A stretch of 64,000 nucleotides of DNA from NCBI GenBank assembly GCA_019752925.1, contig JAIELP010000006.1, forward strand, positions 186,001-250,000, in the 5' to 3' direction. The notes below the pieces were generated by a model, which had not been told where the DNA came from, searched no databases, and saw nothing but the letters and a program-made list of their open reading frames with translations. This document shows positions 1-8,803 of the stretch, in pieces; position 1 is the stretch's first letter; each line of letters opens with the position of its first letter. Position numbers and translations under genes: made by a program. The stretch is from a bacterium (GTDB lineage Bacteria > Bdellovibrionota > Bdellovibrionia > Bdellovibrionales > Bdellovibrionaceae).

Positions 1-217
1 TAATGTCGCGACTTTCAGTTTTTGGATCGTGATTAAACACGCTTAGCTGGCCCGATGTTCTTTGTACTGTTCCGTACATCATACCTATAAACGTAGATTT
101 TCCGGCTCCATTTGGACCCAGTAAACCAAAACATTCGCCTTTTTTAATATTCAGATCAATTTTATTAACAGCTTTAAAGTCGCCAAAAGATTTTTCCAGA
201 GCATTTGCCTGTATCAT
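1..217 (-). CDS. ABC transporter ATP-binding protein (N-terminal part; gene runs off the left edge)
   Basis: The first 72 codons of a nucleotide-binding subunit of an ABC exporter or efflux system. The reading frame starts at an ATG (complement of 215-217) and is open to the window edge. It begins MIQANALEKSFGDFKAVN, and the Walker A motif GPNGAGKST follows at about residues 34-42. The sequence just after it resembles the DrrA/NodI/CcmA-like export ATPases. Signature motif, Walker B and any permease lie outside the window, so the substrate cannot be named. Confidence 0.88.
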   Translation of the reverse strand, partial: MIQANALEKSFGDFKAVNKIDLNIKKGECFGLLGPNGAGKSTFIGMMYGTVQRTSGQLSVFNHDPKTESRDI

Positions 218-289
218 AGTTGCACCCGTGTATTTAGTTGCCCATATTAATGTCTTTGTTGTATTTTGTTAACTATAAAAAGGAATTAT

Positions 290-826
290 ATGAACTGCCC
301 ATGTGGATCAAATCAGAGTTTTAGTCAATGTTGTGAACCTTTTCTTTCGGGTGCGGCCATGCCGTCGACTGCTGAACAATTAATGCGTTCTCGCTATACA
401 GCATTTACAAAAGCTGACGTTAAATATCTTGAAAAAACATTAGCGCCCGAATCCCGTTCTGATTTTGATGCAGCTGCAACTAAAAAATGGGCGGACCAAT
501 CTAAGTGGAAAGGTTTACAGATTCTTTCCACTGAAAAAGGCGGTCCTGAAGACAAAAAAGGTACAGTGGAGTTTATTGCCACTTACGTAGCTGAGGGTGA
601 GGGTTTAGACCACCATGAAACATCACAGTTCAGAAAAGGCGATAACGGCCAATGGTACTTTGTAGACGGGGATTCGCATACACATCGTGAAGGCGAAGGC
701 CATCATCACCATCACGAAAAACCGCAAACAGTTCAGCGTGAGTCGCCAAAAATCGGCCGTAACGATCCATGTGTGTGCGGCAGCGGTAAAAAATATAAAA
801 AATGCTGCGGAGTTAATGCAGCTTAA
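290..826 (+). CDS. YchJ-like SEC-C motif protein (UPF0225)
   Basis: Protein of 178 residues with a zinc-binding SEC-C motif at each end: [15 protein letters not shown] at the N terminus and [15 protein letters not shown] at the C terminus. The middle is the YchJ/NTF2-like region ([19 protein letters not shown]), and a His-rich stretch (HHHHH) precedes the second motif. SEC-C modules bind zinc and are often linked to SecA or ribosome-associated functions; the YchJ role itself is unknown. I chose the ATG at 290 rather than an upstream TTG because AAGGA lies about 6 nt before it and the family starts with the first SEC-C motif. Confidence 0.85.
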   Translation: MNCPCGSNQSFSQCCEPFLSGAAMPSTAEQLMRSRYTAFTKADVKYLEKTLAPESRSDFDAAATKKWADQSKWKGLQILSTEKGGPEDKKGTVEFIATYVAEGEGLDHHETSQFRKGDNGQWYFVDGDSHTHREGEGHHHHHEKPQTVQRESPKIGRNDPCVCGSGKKYKKCCGVNAA

Positions 827-849
827 ATTTAGCAGCTAAAATCACATAG

Positions 850-1287
850 CTAGTTTTTTACGACAACGCCACTTGCAATCATTTGGTAATCAGTCTTAGC
901 TTCAGTGACTTTTGAAGGGTCGCCGCCCTCGTCTTCAACGTAGTGTTTAGTTTGCGCCAGGGTCAGTTTTTTGGCATTTAAAGTGCCTTCAACTAAAACA
1001 GTTTTACCGGCCAATGTCAGTGGAACAAAAAAGCTGTAATCCTTAAATGTAATTCTTAAATCGCTGGTTTTGCTTTTTAAAGTCATCCAACAGCCGCTTT
1101 TCTGACAAACTTTATCAACTTGAGCTTCAATTAAAAAAGTTTTTTTAGGATCTTTTTTAAATTGGCCCATAGCTGTGTCTACAGTTACTGAATCTTTTAA
1201 AGTTAATTCTGCACCAAATTTTGCAGCTTGATCGGCAGCAAAAGAAGTTAATGAGAAAAAGGCAATTGCAGTTAAAAATATTTTCAT
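850..1287 (-). CDS. Secreted DUF4920 family protein
   Basis: Exported protein of 145 residues with a short signal peptide (MKIFLTAIAFFSLTSFAA). The core has the Cys-containing motif CQKSGCWMTLK, followed by a beta-rich OB-like region, as in DUF4920 proteins; the function of that family is not established. The start at 1287 is preferred to an in-frame ATG 69 nt upstream because AAGGAG sits just ahead of it and it gives a proper signal peptide. It converges with the upstream YchJ-like gene. Confidence 0.8.
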   Translation of the reverse strand: MKIFLTAIAFFSLTSFAADQAAKFGAELTLKDSVTVDTAMGQFKKDPKKTFLIEAQVDKVCQKSGCWMTLKSKTSDLRITFKDYSFFVPLTLAGKTVLVEGTLNAKKLTLAQTKHYVEDEGGDPSKVTEAKTDYQMIASGVVVKN

Positions 1288-1389
1288 AAACGGCTCCTTT
1301 ACAAGCGAGATATTAAAATCGATTCTTTCTGGCAATGAGTCAACTGGTGTAGCCATACTATCCGAATATTGAAAGCCAAATGAAAGCTT

Positions 1390-1692
1390 TTAGGATTTTG
1401 TAACAATTCTGTTAATAACAACAAGAACAACAGCGCCGGCTATACCTATACCCACGCCTTCGAGACTGAAAGGGGCGTAGGTGGGCCAGTCAAACAACTT
1501 AGGAGCCACAAAGTTCCCTAAAAACGAACCGGCAAGGCCCACACAAATAGTGCGAATCCATCCAATTTCTTCGCTTCCGGGTATGATAATTTTAGCAACT
1601 ACGCCGACCCCTAAGCCCAAAGCGGCCCAAAGTAAAATCTGACGAACGATAGCATTTTCCATGATTGAGTTAAAAAGGCCGCTTAAATCCAT
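1390..1692 (-). CDS. GlsB/YeaQ/YmgE family (transglycosylase-associated) membrane protein
   Basis: Protein of 100 residues with three hydrophobic segments, at about 17-35, 46-66 and 77-95. Gly-rich helices (ALGLGVGVVAKIIIPG, CVGLAGSFLGNFVAP, GIGIAGAVVLVV) match the small inner-membrane GlsB/YeaQ family, which is associated with general stress responses in many bacteria. The molecular function is unknown. A GAGGT ribosome binding site precedes the ATG. It is a single gene 103 bp upstream of the DUF4920 gene on the same strand. Confidence 0.85.
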   Translation of the reverse strand: MDLSGLFNSIMENAIVRQILLWAALGLGVGVVAKIIIPGSEEIGWIRTICVGLAGSFLGNFVAPKLFDWPTYAPFSLEGVGIGIAGAVVLVVINRIVTKS

Positions 1693-1824
1693 GATGTACC
1701 TCGTTGATGTTGCTGGTTGTTATATATTTTCAGTATCAGTATTGTTTTTTTATTGGTCAAGTATCAGCTACTTAACTAAAGTTAGGTCTTGTTAAACTGA
1801 TATTAATTAACAAAGAGAGTATTT

Positions 1825-2256
1825 ATGAATTCAGAAAATAAATTTATTATCGGTAAAAAAGCATCACTTTCTAAGTTAATTACTGAAGACGAAGTTCGTC
1901 AGTTTGCTAAAATATCACTGGATACCAATCCGGCTCATTTAGATGCTCAGTACGCCGCTACCACCATGTTTAAAAAACCAATTGCCCATGGAATGCTGAC
2001 AGGGTCACTTGTGAGTGCTGTATTAGGGACCGTGTTGCCTGGCCCGGGAGCCATATACTTGTCACAGAGCTTTAATTTTCACAAACCTGTGTATTTCGGC
2101 GAAACTATAACAGCTCACGTGGAAGTGGCTCAAGTTGACGAAAAAGAAAATAAACAAGGCCGCATGGATAAGTTTATAACTCTGAAAACATGGGTTGAAA
2201 ACGGTGAGTACACAATGGTTCTATCTGGCGAAGCTAAGGTGTTGGTTCGGGGCTAA
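1825..2256 (+). CDS. MaoC-like (R)-enoyl-CoA hydratase
   Basis: Hot-dog-fold protein of 143 residues with the hydratase-2 signature: SLDTNPAHLD around residues 31-40 with catalytic Asp33 and His38, then PIAHGMLTGSL. Family members hydrate (R)-specific enoyl-CoA, linking beta-oxidation to polyhydroxyalkanoate precursors (PhaJ-like) or acting in fatty-acid synthesis. A PhaR-type regulator is encoded about 18 kb away, which makes a PHA link possible but unproven. The RBS-like GAGAG lies before the ATG. It appears monocistronic. Confidence 0.87.
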   Translation: MNSENKFIIGKKASLSKLITEDEVRQFAKISLDTNPAHLDAQYAATTMFKKPIAHGMLTGSLVSAVLGTVLPGPGAIYLSQSFNFHKPVYFGETITAHVEVAQVDEKENKQGRMDKFITLKTWVENGEYTMVLSGEAKVLVRG

Positions 2257-2311
2257 TACAGGGTATTTTTTACCTATGTCTTAATGGTTTATACTATGTT
2301 ATTAAATCGCC

Positions 2312-2830
2312 ATGACTTCTACAAATTGTGCTACATGTGGTAAATCTAAAGCTAAGCTTAATTGTGGTATCTGTAATGATATTATCTGCAAGAGCTGCAC
2401 ACAATTTGTTGATGAAAATACTTTTTCATTTTTCAGATATCTTCAGCCGGATTTAAGACATACAGCTTATTGTGTTACTTGTTACGATCAGAAAGTTGCT
2501 CCAACATTAGCTAACTACACAGATCTTATGGATAAAGCGCATGACACAATCGTTTTCATGAAAGCGCAAAATAAAGAAACTCACCGTATTAAGCGTGATG
2601 AAGAAGTAGTAAAAGTTGTGGATTGCTCCGATAAAGATGAAACCATTTTACGTCTTGCATTTTATGCTGCTCAAAAAGGTTTTAATGCAATTATCGATGT
2701 TGAAGTAACACCTAAAAAAGTAAAAAACGGTAATTATCAGACAACTGTTTACACGGGTACGGCTATTCCGGCACAAGTTGACGAGTCTAAAATTATTAAA
2801 GATCGCTCAACTCGTACTAATCCTAACTAA
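2312..2830 (+). CDS. Zinc-finger protein of unknown function
   Basis: Protein of 172 residues not assignable to a named family. The N-terminal 65 residues carry cysteine pairs CATC, CGIC, CKSC and CVTC, spaced like a treble-clef or B-box-like zinc-binding module. The C-terminal half (about residues 105-170) contains AFYAAQKGFNAIIDVEV followed by beta strands, reminiscent of YbjQ/heavy-metal-binding-like domains, but this is a weak resemblance. No Shine-Dalgarno sequence is visible. A TATACT hexamer at 2290-2295 would place the transcript start only about 10 nt before the ATG. Confidence 0.7.
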   Translation: MTSTNCATCGKSKAKLNCGICNDIICKSCTQFVDENTFSFFRYLQPDLRHTAYCVTCYDQKVAPTLANYTDLMDKAHDTIVFMKAQNKETHRIKRDEEVVKVVDCSDKDETILRLAFYAAQKGFNAIIDVEVTPKKVKNGNYQTTVYTGTAIPAQVDESKIIKDRSTRTNPN

Positions 2831-3310
2831 TTACTCAATAGATAAAATTTCATATTCTTTAGATTTGCTACCGCTGTTGAACTGAACAACATCGCCCACT
2901 TCTTTGCCGATCAGGTTCATGCCGAGAGGGCTTTCCGGTGTAATAACCTGAATATGCTGACCTGCAAAGTCTAAAACTTGTCCGCCACCTTTGGGCATTA
3001 GTAAAACAAAAATATTTTTTTCTTGGGTGTCGATTTCTACTAATGCACTTAGAGCAATTTTACTATCGGGTCCGAATTTTTTAATTTGCATTAACTCGTA
3101 GCTTGCTAATATGTCTTTAATATCAGCTACGCGTTCGGCCTGTGCTCCGGCTAAATAAGAAGCTTCTAGTCCGCGGGTATCGTATTTATTTTCAGCCTTA
3201 TTTTCTTCGTGAGTTGCAATATCATAGGTGTTTTGCGCGGCCTCATAGGCGGCAGCCAAATTTTGTTTTACTATTTGTTTTAAGTGATTGATTAATTCTA
3301 TTTTATTCAT
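2831..3310 (-). CDS. GreA/GreB-like transcription elongation factor family protein
   Basis: Protein of 159 residues, the usual GreA length. It has an N-terminal helical hairpin with an acidic tip (HEENKAENKYDTRG, residues about 34-47) and a C-terminal FKBP-like domain (residues about 85-159) with TPESPLGMNLIGKEVGDVV, the typical GreAB C-terminal signature. True Gre factors insert the coiled coil into the RNA polymerase secondary channel and stimulate transcript cleavage. The N-terminal hairpin diverges from GreA, so it may be a Gre paralogue with an altered role. It ends directly against the convergent zinc-finger gene. Confidence 0.8.
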   Translation of the reverse strand: MNKIELINHLKQIVKQNLAAAYEAAQNTYDIATHEENKAENKYDTRGLEASYLAGAQAERVADIKDILASYELMQIKKFGPDSKIALSALVEIDTQEKNIFVLLMPKGGGQVLDFAGQHIQVITPESPLGMNLIGKEVGDVVQFNSGSKSKEYEILSIE

Positions 3311-3340
3311 TTTACTTAGTTATTACTAATGGAGTTAAGC

Positions 3341-3907
3341 ATGCATAAAGGTCGTTTAGAAGCGTTTAGTGATGGCGTTATCGCAATTATTATTACAATT
3401 ATGGTATTAGAGCTGAAGGTTCCGCATGGTGATAGTATTGAGGATTTGTTGCAGCTTGCTCCGGTATTTTTAAGCTATGTTCTAAGTTTTGTTTACGTTG
3501 GAATTTACTGGAATAATCATCATCATATGTTACAAGCCGTGCAGAAAGTAAATGGCTCTATCTTGTGGGCCAACCTGAATTTACTTTTCTGGCTTTCGCT
3601 GTTTCCGTTTGTAACAGCATGGGCCGGAGAAAATCATTTTACAACCTTACCTGTATTTTTTTACGGCCTAGTTTTATTTTGTGCAGCTATATCTTATTAC
3701 ATATTAACAAAAGTGATTATAGGACATCATGGTAAAGATTCGGCATTTGCTAAGTCATTAGGTAGTGATTTTAAGGGCAAAATATCACTGGTTTTCTATC
3801 TGGTAGGAATGGCTTTGTGTTTTGTATCTCCTTGGATCGGTTTAGTTCCGTATGTACTAGTCTCTTTAATTTGGTTTATTCCCGATAAAAGATTTGAAAA
3901 GATCTAA
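3341..3907 (+). CDS. TMEM175 family (DUF1211) potassium channel-like membrane protein
   Basis: Protein of 188 residues with the family signature near its N terminus, RLEAFSDGVIAIIITIMVLE, followed by further hydrophobic helices (about five or six in total). Bacterial TMEM175 proteins form potassium-selective channels in which the FSDG helix lines the pore. I chose the ATG at 3341 because GGAG sits 6 nt upstream; an in-frame ATG at 3329 has no ribosome binding site. It is divergent from the Gre-like gene. Confidence 0.83.
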   Translation: MHKGRLEAFSDGVIAIIITIMVLELKVPHGDSIEDLLQLAPVFLSYVLSFVYVGIYWNNHHHMLQAVQKVNGSILWANLNLLFWLSLFPFVTAWAGENHFTTLPVFFYGLVLFCAAISYYILTKVIIGHHGKDSAFAKSLGSDFKGKISLVFYLVGMALCFVSPWIGLVPYVLVSLIWFIPDKRFEKI

Positions 3908-3935
3908 ATTTATTACAGAGCCCAAAACTGTGGAG

Positions 3936-3951
3936 CTAGCCAATAGGCTAG
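3936..3951. repeat. Short dyad upstream of the beta-barrel gene
   Basis: A perfect 6-bp inverted repeat, CTAGCC-AATA-GGCTAG, in the 130-bp gap before the outer-membrane protein gene. It has no T-tract, so it is not an obvious terminator; an operator is possible. Confidence 0.4.
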
Positions 3952-4037
3952 GCTGGAATTGTAGTAAAAACCAAACTTCATATTCAACTTTTGCCACATA
4001 TTTTGTAGCATAAACTGTCGGTTAAAAAAGGAAGAAT

Positions 4038-5633
4038 ATGAAATCACTAATTAGTCTATTGGCTTGTCTATCGTTTGCTTTTAATGCGCATGCAGCAAAA
4101 TCTCTGAGTACAAAAATTCACAGCCCGTACAGCTCAATCAGAGCACTCGGCATGGGTGACGCATTTACCGCAGTAGCTGATGACTACTCTTTAATTATGT
4201 ACAATCCGGCAGGATTTGCTAAAAAGAAACATAATGAAATTCAAATTACTTTAGCTGGCGCCGGCGTTTCATCAAAAACGACAACGGTAATTAAAGATGT
4301 AACAGATGCTTCAAATACAACAGGAAGTGATTCCCAAAAAGCTACTGCCATCTCGAATGTGCTCGAAAAATATTACGGACAGTCACTAGGTGGTAAAGTT
4401 CAGGCGCTGGAAATGTTTTGGGTACGTAATGGCTGGGGCGTTGCCTTATTGCCACTTGATATGACAATTGATATGTCGATTAACAGACAAGTAGGTCCCG
4501 CTATCGATTTAAATGTAAAAGGTGATACAACAATTGCCTTTGGTTATGGCACTGAAGTTAACAAATATTTAGACGCGGGCTTTACTGTAAAATATGTTCA
4601 CCGTGTTTCGGTGGAAGAGATCGTGCCAGCATTTGAGTTAGCAACAGATTCTAACGTATTAAGTGATAAAAGATTTAAAGAAGGTACTGCCGCCGACTTT
4701 GACATCGGTTTTAAATGGAGACCTAACTGGTTTAACACTAAAACAGTTGAAACAGCCCCAGCCGTTGTAGAAACGCTTACACCTCCGGTTGAAGAAGCTA
4801 AACCTGAAGAGAAAAAACCTACAGCTAAAGAGACTAAAGGAAAAAAAGAAGAGCCTAAAGTAGCCGATGATAAAAAACCCGAAACATCACCAGTAGATCC
4901 AAACGCACCGACTGAAGCTAAGCCTGAAGACAAAAAAGCCGAAGAAGAGCGTAAACCACAAGCTGAAGGAGATGCTGTAAAAGTCGCTGAAACTGCGGCT
5001 CCTAAAGCCGATAATCCTGCAGATGCAGTAACCGCTCCGCAAGAAGATAAAAAAGTAGAAGAAGAAAAAAAAGCGGCTGAAGTTAAGCCAGAAGAGCCTA
5101 AAGTAGAAGTTGCGGCTCCAGTAGAGCCTGCTAAGCCTGAAACTAAAGTTGTAGAAGAAGCTAAAACTGAAGAGCAAGCCGTAGCTGCTAGCGATGAAAG
5201 ATATCCATTAGCATTCGGCTTAGTCGTTCATAACGTAATTGGTGGAGAGTTTACCTTATCAAAATTAGTTAATAAAAACGCAATCGAAACTCCAACTAAA
5301 ATGCATCGTGTTGTTGATATAGGTTCTGAGTATTTATTAAGAGATGGTGAGGACTTTAAAATCCGTTACATGTTAGATTTCAAAAATCTTTTACATCCCG
5401 AAATTAGTTTAAATAAATCTTTCCACACAGGTATTGAATTTGATTACTCACCAAGCTCATGGTTTAAAACACAGTTCAGAGCCGGCGTTAATCAAATGTA
5501 TTATACAGCGGGAGCTTCATTCTTATTCGGTATTTTCAATATTGATATGGCCACATATGGCGAAGAAGTTGGAACTTCAAGCACGAAATTAGAAAATCGT
5601 GTTTATGCGACCAAACTTGGATTTAATTTTTAA
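4038..5633 (+). CDS. Predicted outer-membrane beta-barrel protein with a charged disordered insert
   Basis: Protein of 531 residues with a Sec signal peptide (residues 1-19). The mature start contains LGMGDAFTAVADDYSLIMYNPAG, typical of FadL/PorV-like and other long barrels in which a Gly-Met-Gly-rich segment precedes the strands. Residues about 236-385 form a low-complexity insert rich in Pro, Glu, Lys and Ala, with no resemblance to barrel strands. Barrel-like sequence resumes at YPLAFGLVVHN and ends in an aromatic C terminus (KLGFNF), as expected for BAM-dependent insertion. AAGGAAG precedes the ATG. The ligand and role are unknown. Confidence 0.75.
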   Translation: MKSLISLLACLSFAFNAHAAKSLSTKIHSPYSSIRALGMGDAFTAVADDYSLIMYNPAGFAKKKHNEIQITLAGAGVSSKTTTVIKDVTDASNTTGSDSQKATAISNVLEKYYGQSLGGKVQALEMFWVRNGWGVALLPLDMTIDMSINRQVGPAIDLNVKGDTTIAFGYGTEVNKYLDAGFTVKYVHRVSVEEIVPAFELATDSNVLSDKRFKEGTAADFDIGFKWRPNWFNTKTVETAPAVVETLTPPVEEAKPEEKKPTAKETKGKKEEPKVADDKKPETSPVDPNAPTEAKPEDKKAEEERKPQAEGDAVKVAETAAPKADNPADAVTAPQEDKKVEEEKKAAEVKPEEPKVEVAAPVEPAKPETKVVEEAKTEEQAVAASDERYPLAFGLVVHNVIGGEFTLSKLVNKNAIETPTKMHRVVDIGSEYLLRDGEDFKIRYMLDFKNLLHPEISLNKSFHTGIEFDYSPSSWFKTQFRAGVNQMYYTAGASFLFGIFNIDMATYGEEVGTSSTKLENRVYATKLGFNF

Positions 5634-6323
5634 TTAAGTACAAACAGCAGCCGGGTTAGCTAACTTGGCTTTTAAGCATGCACCTATACCGGCAGTTGTT
5701 GATGTGGGTGCTTCGATAGCTGCTTTTAATTCCGCACAATATTTTTTTGTCGCATCAGATGCACTGGTTAAATCGGTACAAACCGAGCTGTAGGTAGTTG
5801 TCACGATTTGTCCCATTGTTGTATCTGATATCGTTCCAATAGCATCTGCAATTTGTTGAGCTGTTGGATTTGCAAAACCCGAAAGAATTTTAGCCTCAGT
5901 GCCAATCTTAAATAAGGAGCTAAGCTGTGTATAAAATTTTACTCCTGAGGCGCTACACTCATTAAAGGCCTGGGTAGCTGCTAAATTGGTTGTAAAATTA
6001 AAGCTAACTAAAGCATTTACAGTTGAAGAGCAAGTTCCACCTGAACAAGTTTCAGGACTATTAATTGCATCAATCGCATTTAAAAAAGAAGAAGGGGTGT
6101 TGTATCCCTGTGAAATAAAGATAGCTGAACATCTTAAGCTCGAGGCAAAGGCTGAGCTGTTAGAAGAAATACCGGATACGCAAGCTTCGGCAGCGCTCGG
6201 GGCTGCGTTATTTAGACAGGCTTGAGCGCTTTGTAAAGCGTCAGTGTCGGTTTTAGCGCATGAGAATAAAGTTGTTGATGCTAAAGTTGCAGTCAATGCA
6301 ATGAGTAACTTGTAGTTTTTCAT
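5634..6323 (-). CDS. Hypothetical lipoprotein
   Basis: Protein of 229 residues with a lipoprotein signal peptide (MKNYKLLIALTATLASTTLFSC; acylated Cys in LFSC). The mature part is Ala/Ser/Thr-rich with about ten cysteines, suggesting a disulfide-bonded periplasmic or surface helical domain. The ATG at 6323 is supported by AAAGGA upstream; the longer frame lacks a signal peptide. No family is recognised. Its stop codon abuts that of the convergent beta-barrel gene with no intergenic space. Confidence 0.7.
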   Translation of the reverse strand: MKNYKLLIALTATLASTTLFSCAKTDTDALQSAQACLNNAAPSAAEACVSGISSNSSAFASSLRCSAIFISQGYNTPSSFLNAIDAINSPETCSGGTCSSTVNALVSFNFTTNLAATQAFNECSASGVKFYTQLSSLFKIGTEAKILSGFANPTAQQIADAIGTISDTTMGQIVTTTYSSVCTDLTSASDATKKYCAELKAAIEAPTSTTAGIGACLKAKLANPAAVCT

Positions 6324-6475
6324 TTCGGTGTTCCTTTGTGATAGTTTTTTTTCGGTTAGAAGAGGGCTCGACTTTAATCCCTTTGTGTTCTTTAGTGAGA
6401 AACTCCGAAAATTATATGTATCAAAATGAAATAACATTTACCTCAGGTGATTGTTGATCTATAAAGTTTAAAATT

Positions 6476-7609
6476 ATGACCATTAAGTTAACACAGAACA
6501 AAGCAAAAGATATTTGGATTAAGGCTCAAAAGCTTGATGAGCGCAATCCGTTTGGCAACGGTGCTGAGGCTGTGAAAAAAGCCGTCAAGCATTTAGGTTA
6601 TGTACAGATCGATACTATTAACGTAATTGAAAGATGCCACCATCATATTTTGTACAACCGCATTCCTCAATATAAAAAAAGTGATCTGCATCGGGCGCAA
6701 ACAATAGATAAAACTGTTTTCGAATATTGGACACACGCTCTGGCCTATGTCAGCGCTGATGACTACAGATATTTTATTCATCAAATGAAAAGATTTGAAA
6801 AGTTGCCAGGCATTTGGTTTGGCAGCGTTAAAGATGAGGAAATGAAAAAGGTAATGAGTCTTTTAAAACAAGGCGTTTTGTCCATTCGAGATATTAAAGA
6901 CGACACCTTGGTTGAAAAACAACACGAATGGGCCAGTAAGAAACCCTCTAAGAAAGCTCTTCAAATGGGCTTTTACAGTGGTAAATTTGTAGTCTCAGAG
7001 CGTGAAGGTATGTTAAAAAAATATGATTTGGCCCACCGACATTTCGGTTGGGATAAGCTTCCAAAATCGGCCACTCCGCTTGAGTACACAGAATATACAA
7101 TAGAGCGCGCATTAAGAGCTCAGGGAATTGTGAGCTTAGATTCAATTTGCCATTTAGATCCAAAGGCAAAACCGGCTACGCTTAAACAAATTGAAAAACG
7201 AGTTAAAAAATCTGAACTGATTGAAGTACAAATTCAAGGTTGTGAAAAATATCAGCACTGGTTAAAGCCTGAAGCTTTAGATGCTAAAATCAATACAAGC
7301 AAATTGACACATATTTTATCGCCATTCGATCCCTTAATTATTCAACGCAAAAGACTTAAAATGTTTTTTGATTACGATCATATATTTGAAGCTTATGTTC
7401 CAAAAGAAAAAAGAAAATATGGTTACTTCACCTTACCTGTACTGAATGGGAATAAAATCATCGCCATGCTGGATTTAAAAACTGATCGTGGTGCGCAGGA
7501 ACTACTTATCCAAAGCTGGAACTGGATTGACGGATGTAAATCAAAAAACAATAAAGCTCTTATTGAAAGTGAATTGGAGCGATTTGAGCAGTTTCAGTTA
7601 AAAAATTAG
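6476..7609 (+). CDS. AlkX/YcaQ-type DNA glycosylase (winged-helix, HTH_42 family)
   Basis: Protein of 377 residues of the AlkZ/AlkX (YcaQ) family, which removes bulky alkylated bases and unhooks interstrand DNA crosslinks. The catalytic QxD motif is visible as QID at residues 44-46 within GYVQIDTINVIERCHHH, and is followed by the family motif NRIPQYKKSDL. Its length matches the E. coli YcaQ family, and tandem winged helices make up the fold. It sits alone, with no other repair genes next to it and no clear SD. Confidence 0.85.
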   Translation: MTIKLTQNKAKDIWIKAQKLDERNPFGNGAEAVKKAVKHLGYVQIDTINVIERCHHHILYNRIPQYKKSDLHRAQTIDKTVFEYWTHALAYVSADDYRYFIHQMKRFEKLPGIWFGSVKDEEMKKVMSLLKQGVLSIRDIKDDTLVEKQHEWASKKPSKKALQMGFYSGKFVVSEREGMLKKYDLAHRHFGWDKLPKSATPLEYTEYTIERALRAQGIVSLDSICHLDPKAKPATLKQIEKRVKKSELIEVQIQGCEKYQHWLKPEALDAKINTSKLTHILSPFDPLIIQRKRLKMFFDYDHIFEAYVPKEKRKYGYFTLPVLNGNKIIAMLDLKTDRGAQELLIQSWNWIDGCKSKNNKALIESELERFEQFQLKN

Positions 7610-7640
7610 TTTGATGAAACCCAATAGGACAGCGCGACTT

Positions 7641-7663
7641 AACAAAAAGTGTCACATTTTGTT
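7641..7663. promoter_or_regulatory. Near-perfect 23-bp dyad next to a -35 box (candidate operator)
   Basis: AACAAAA and TTTTGTT arms flank a GTG-T-CAC core; only the two positions beside the core (A48 and A56 of the 7600s) break the symmetry. The dyad abuts and overlaps by one base the -35 hexamer of the promoter at 7663-7692, centred near -47 of the expected start site, a usual place for an activator or repressor. Confidence 0.5.
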
Positions 7664-7692
7664 TGACTGAATTTTTTTGATCTTCCTACAAT
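7663..7692 (+). promoter_or_regulatory. Sigma-70 type promoter of the secreted alpha/beta hydrolase gene
   Basis: TTGACT at 7663-7668 and TACAAT at 7687-7692 are separated by 18 bp (five of six consensus positions each). The expected transcript starts near 7699, leaving a 22-nt leader with GGAGG before the ATG at 7721. Confidence 0.7.
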
Positions 7693-7720
7693 TTAAACAT
7701 AGTTGAATTTCGGAGGATGT

Positions 7721-8695
7721 ATGAAGTCAGCAATGACGGCTTTTGTTTTGGTATTAATGTCTCAGTTTGCTTGGTCGTACACGCCAATTAGCGATGACCG
7801 CTTAAAAGAAATTATTGCTGAATTTACATACACGCCTGAAGTGCAAATTGTTAAGTTGCCACAGCCAAACTGTAAAGCTCAGGACTTGGAGTATGTAACT
7901 ACTTATCCTCAGCGTCCAACTCCGCTAAATATTAAAGCTAAAGCCTTTATTCCTGCAGGACAAAATGTTCCTGTTGTACTTATGTTGCCAGCATTGGGTG
8001 GCATGAATCAGCTAGATGAGTCTATGGGCGAAACATTCTGCAAAAACAATATTGCCGCTATTTTAATTACGACCACTTTAACAGGATTAGACAGCGACAC
8101 ATTAGTTCCAGTCAGCGATCATGATCACACACATCGCCGTGTAGCTTCGGCTCTTAAGGGCGCTATGATTGTAATTAAATCTATAGCGCAGATTAATTCT
8201 GCGAAAATCGGATTATTCGGTGTAAGCTTAGGTGGAATTTTAGGATCTGTGGCCTACGGGGTTATTCCTGAAATTTCGGCTGCAACATTCTTGGTAAACG
8301 GAGGAGATGTTCCATTTATTCTGGCTTACAGCGATCAAGGCAGTATTGTTAAGCTCAGAAATTTAAGAATGCAAGAGCAAGGGTTTAAAACTCAACAGGA
8401 ATACGAAATGTATTTACGTGCTAACCTGACTATCGACCCACTTCACTTTACAAAGTTAATAGATCCCCAAACGATCAAATTATTTTTATCAAAAACAGAT
8501 AAGTCTGTTCCCTCAGAAAAACAAATTGAATACTACAATGCGCTTGGGGGTCCGCGCGAAACTTCTTGGTACAGTCTAAGCCACATCAATACAATTGTTT
8601 CTGTTCTTGGTTTGGGTCCTGCTAAAATTAAAATAGCTCAATGGTTCCAGAGCCGTTTTGATTTACCTAATCCAAGGTTATCGCCTGTGCCATAG
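7721..8695 (+). CDS. Secreted alpha/beta hydrolase
   Basis: Protein of 324 residues with a signal peptide (MKSAMTAFVLVLMSQFAWS). The alpha/beta-hydrolase fold is indicated by the oxyanion strand VVLMLPALGG and the nucleophile elbow GVSLGG, with Ser as the nucleophile. The segment LFLSKTDKSVPSEKQIEYY marks the acid-loop region, and SHIN near the C terminus probably holds the catalytic His. It resembles dienelactone-hydrolase or acyl-esterase types; the substrate is unknown. GGAGG precedes the ATG at 7721. A strong promoter and a dyad lie upstream. Confidence 0.8.
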   Translation: MKSAMTAFVLVLMSQFAWSYTPISDDRLKEIIAEFTYTPEVQIVKLPQPNCKAQDLEYVTTYPQRPTPLNIKAKAFIPAGQNVPVVLMLPALGGMNQLDESMGETFCKNNIAAILITTTLTGLDSDTLVPVSDHDHTHRRVASALKGAMIVIKSIAQINSAKIGLFGVSLGGILGSVAYGVIPEISAATFLVNGGDVPFILAYSDQGSIVKLRNLRMQEQGFKTQQEYEMYLRANLTIDPLHFTKLIDPQTIKLFLSKTDKSVPSEKQIEYYNALGGPRETSWYSLSHINTIVSVLGLGPAKIKIAQWFQSRFDLPNPRLSPVP

Positions 8696-8803
8696 ACGTA
8701 AGTCCGGCAACTAAAGTACGGATTAGTTTAGTACTTATTCAAAGACATACAAATTTAAGAGCAGCAGTAATAGCATTTTCATAAACTTTAAAAAAGGAAG
8801 TTT

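Noticed and set aside
4598..5177. Two minus-strand frames (111 and 96 aa) opposite the beta-barrel gene
   Set aside because: Both are low-complexity mirrors of the Lys/Glu-rich insert on the plus strand, without SD or domain.
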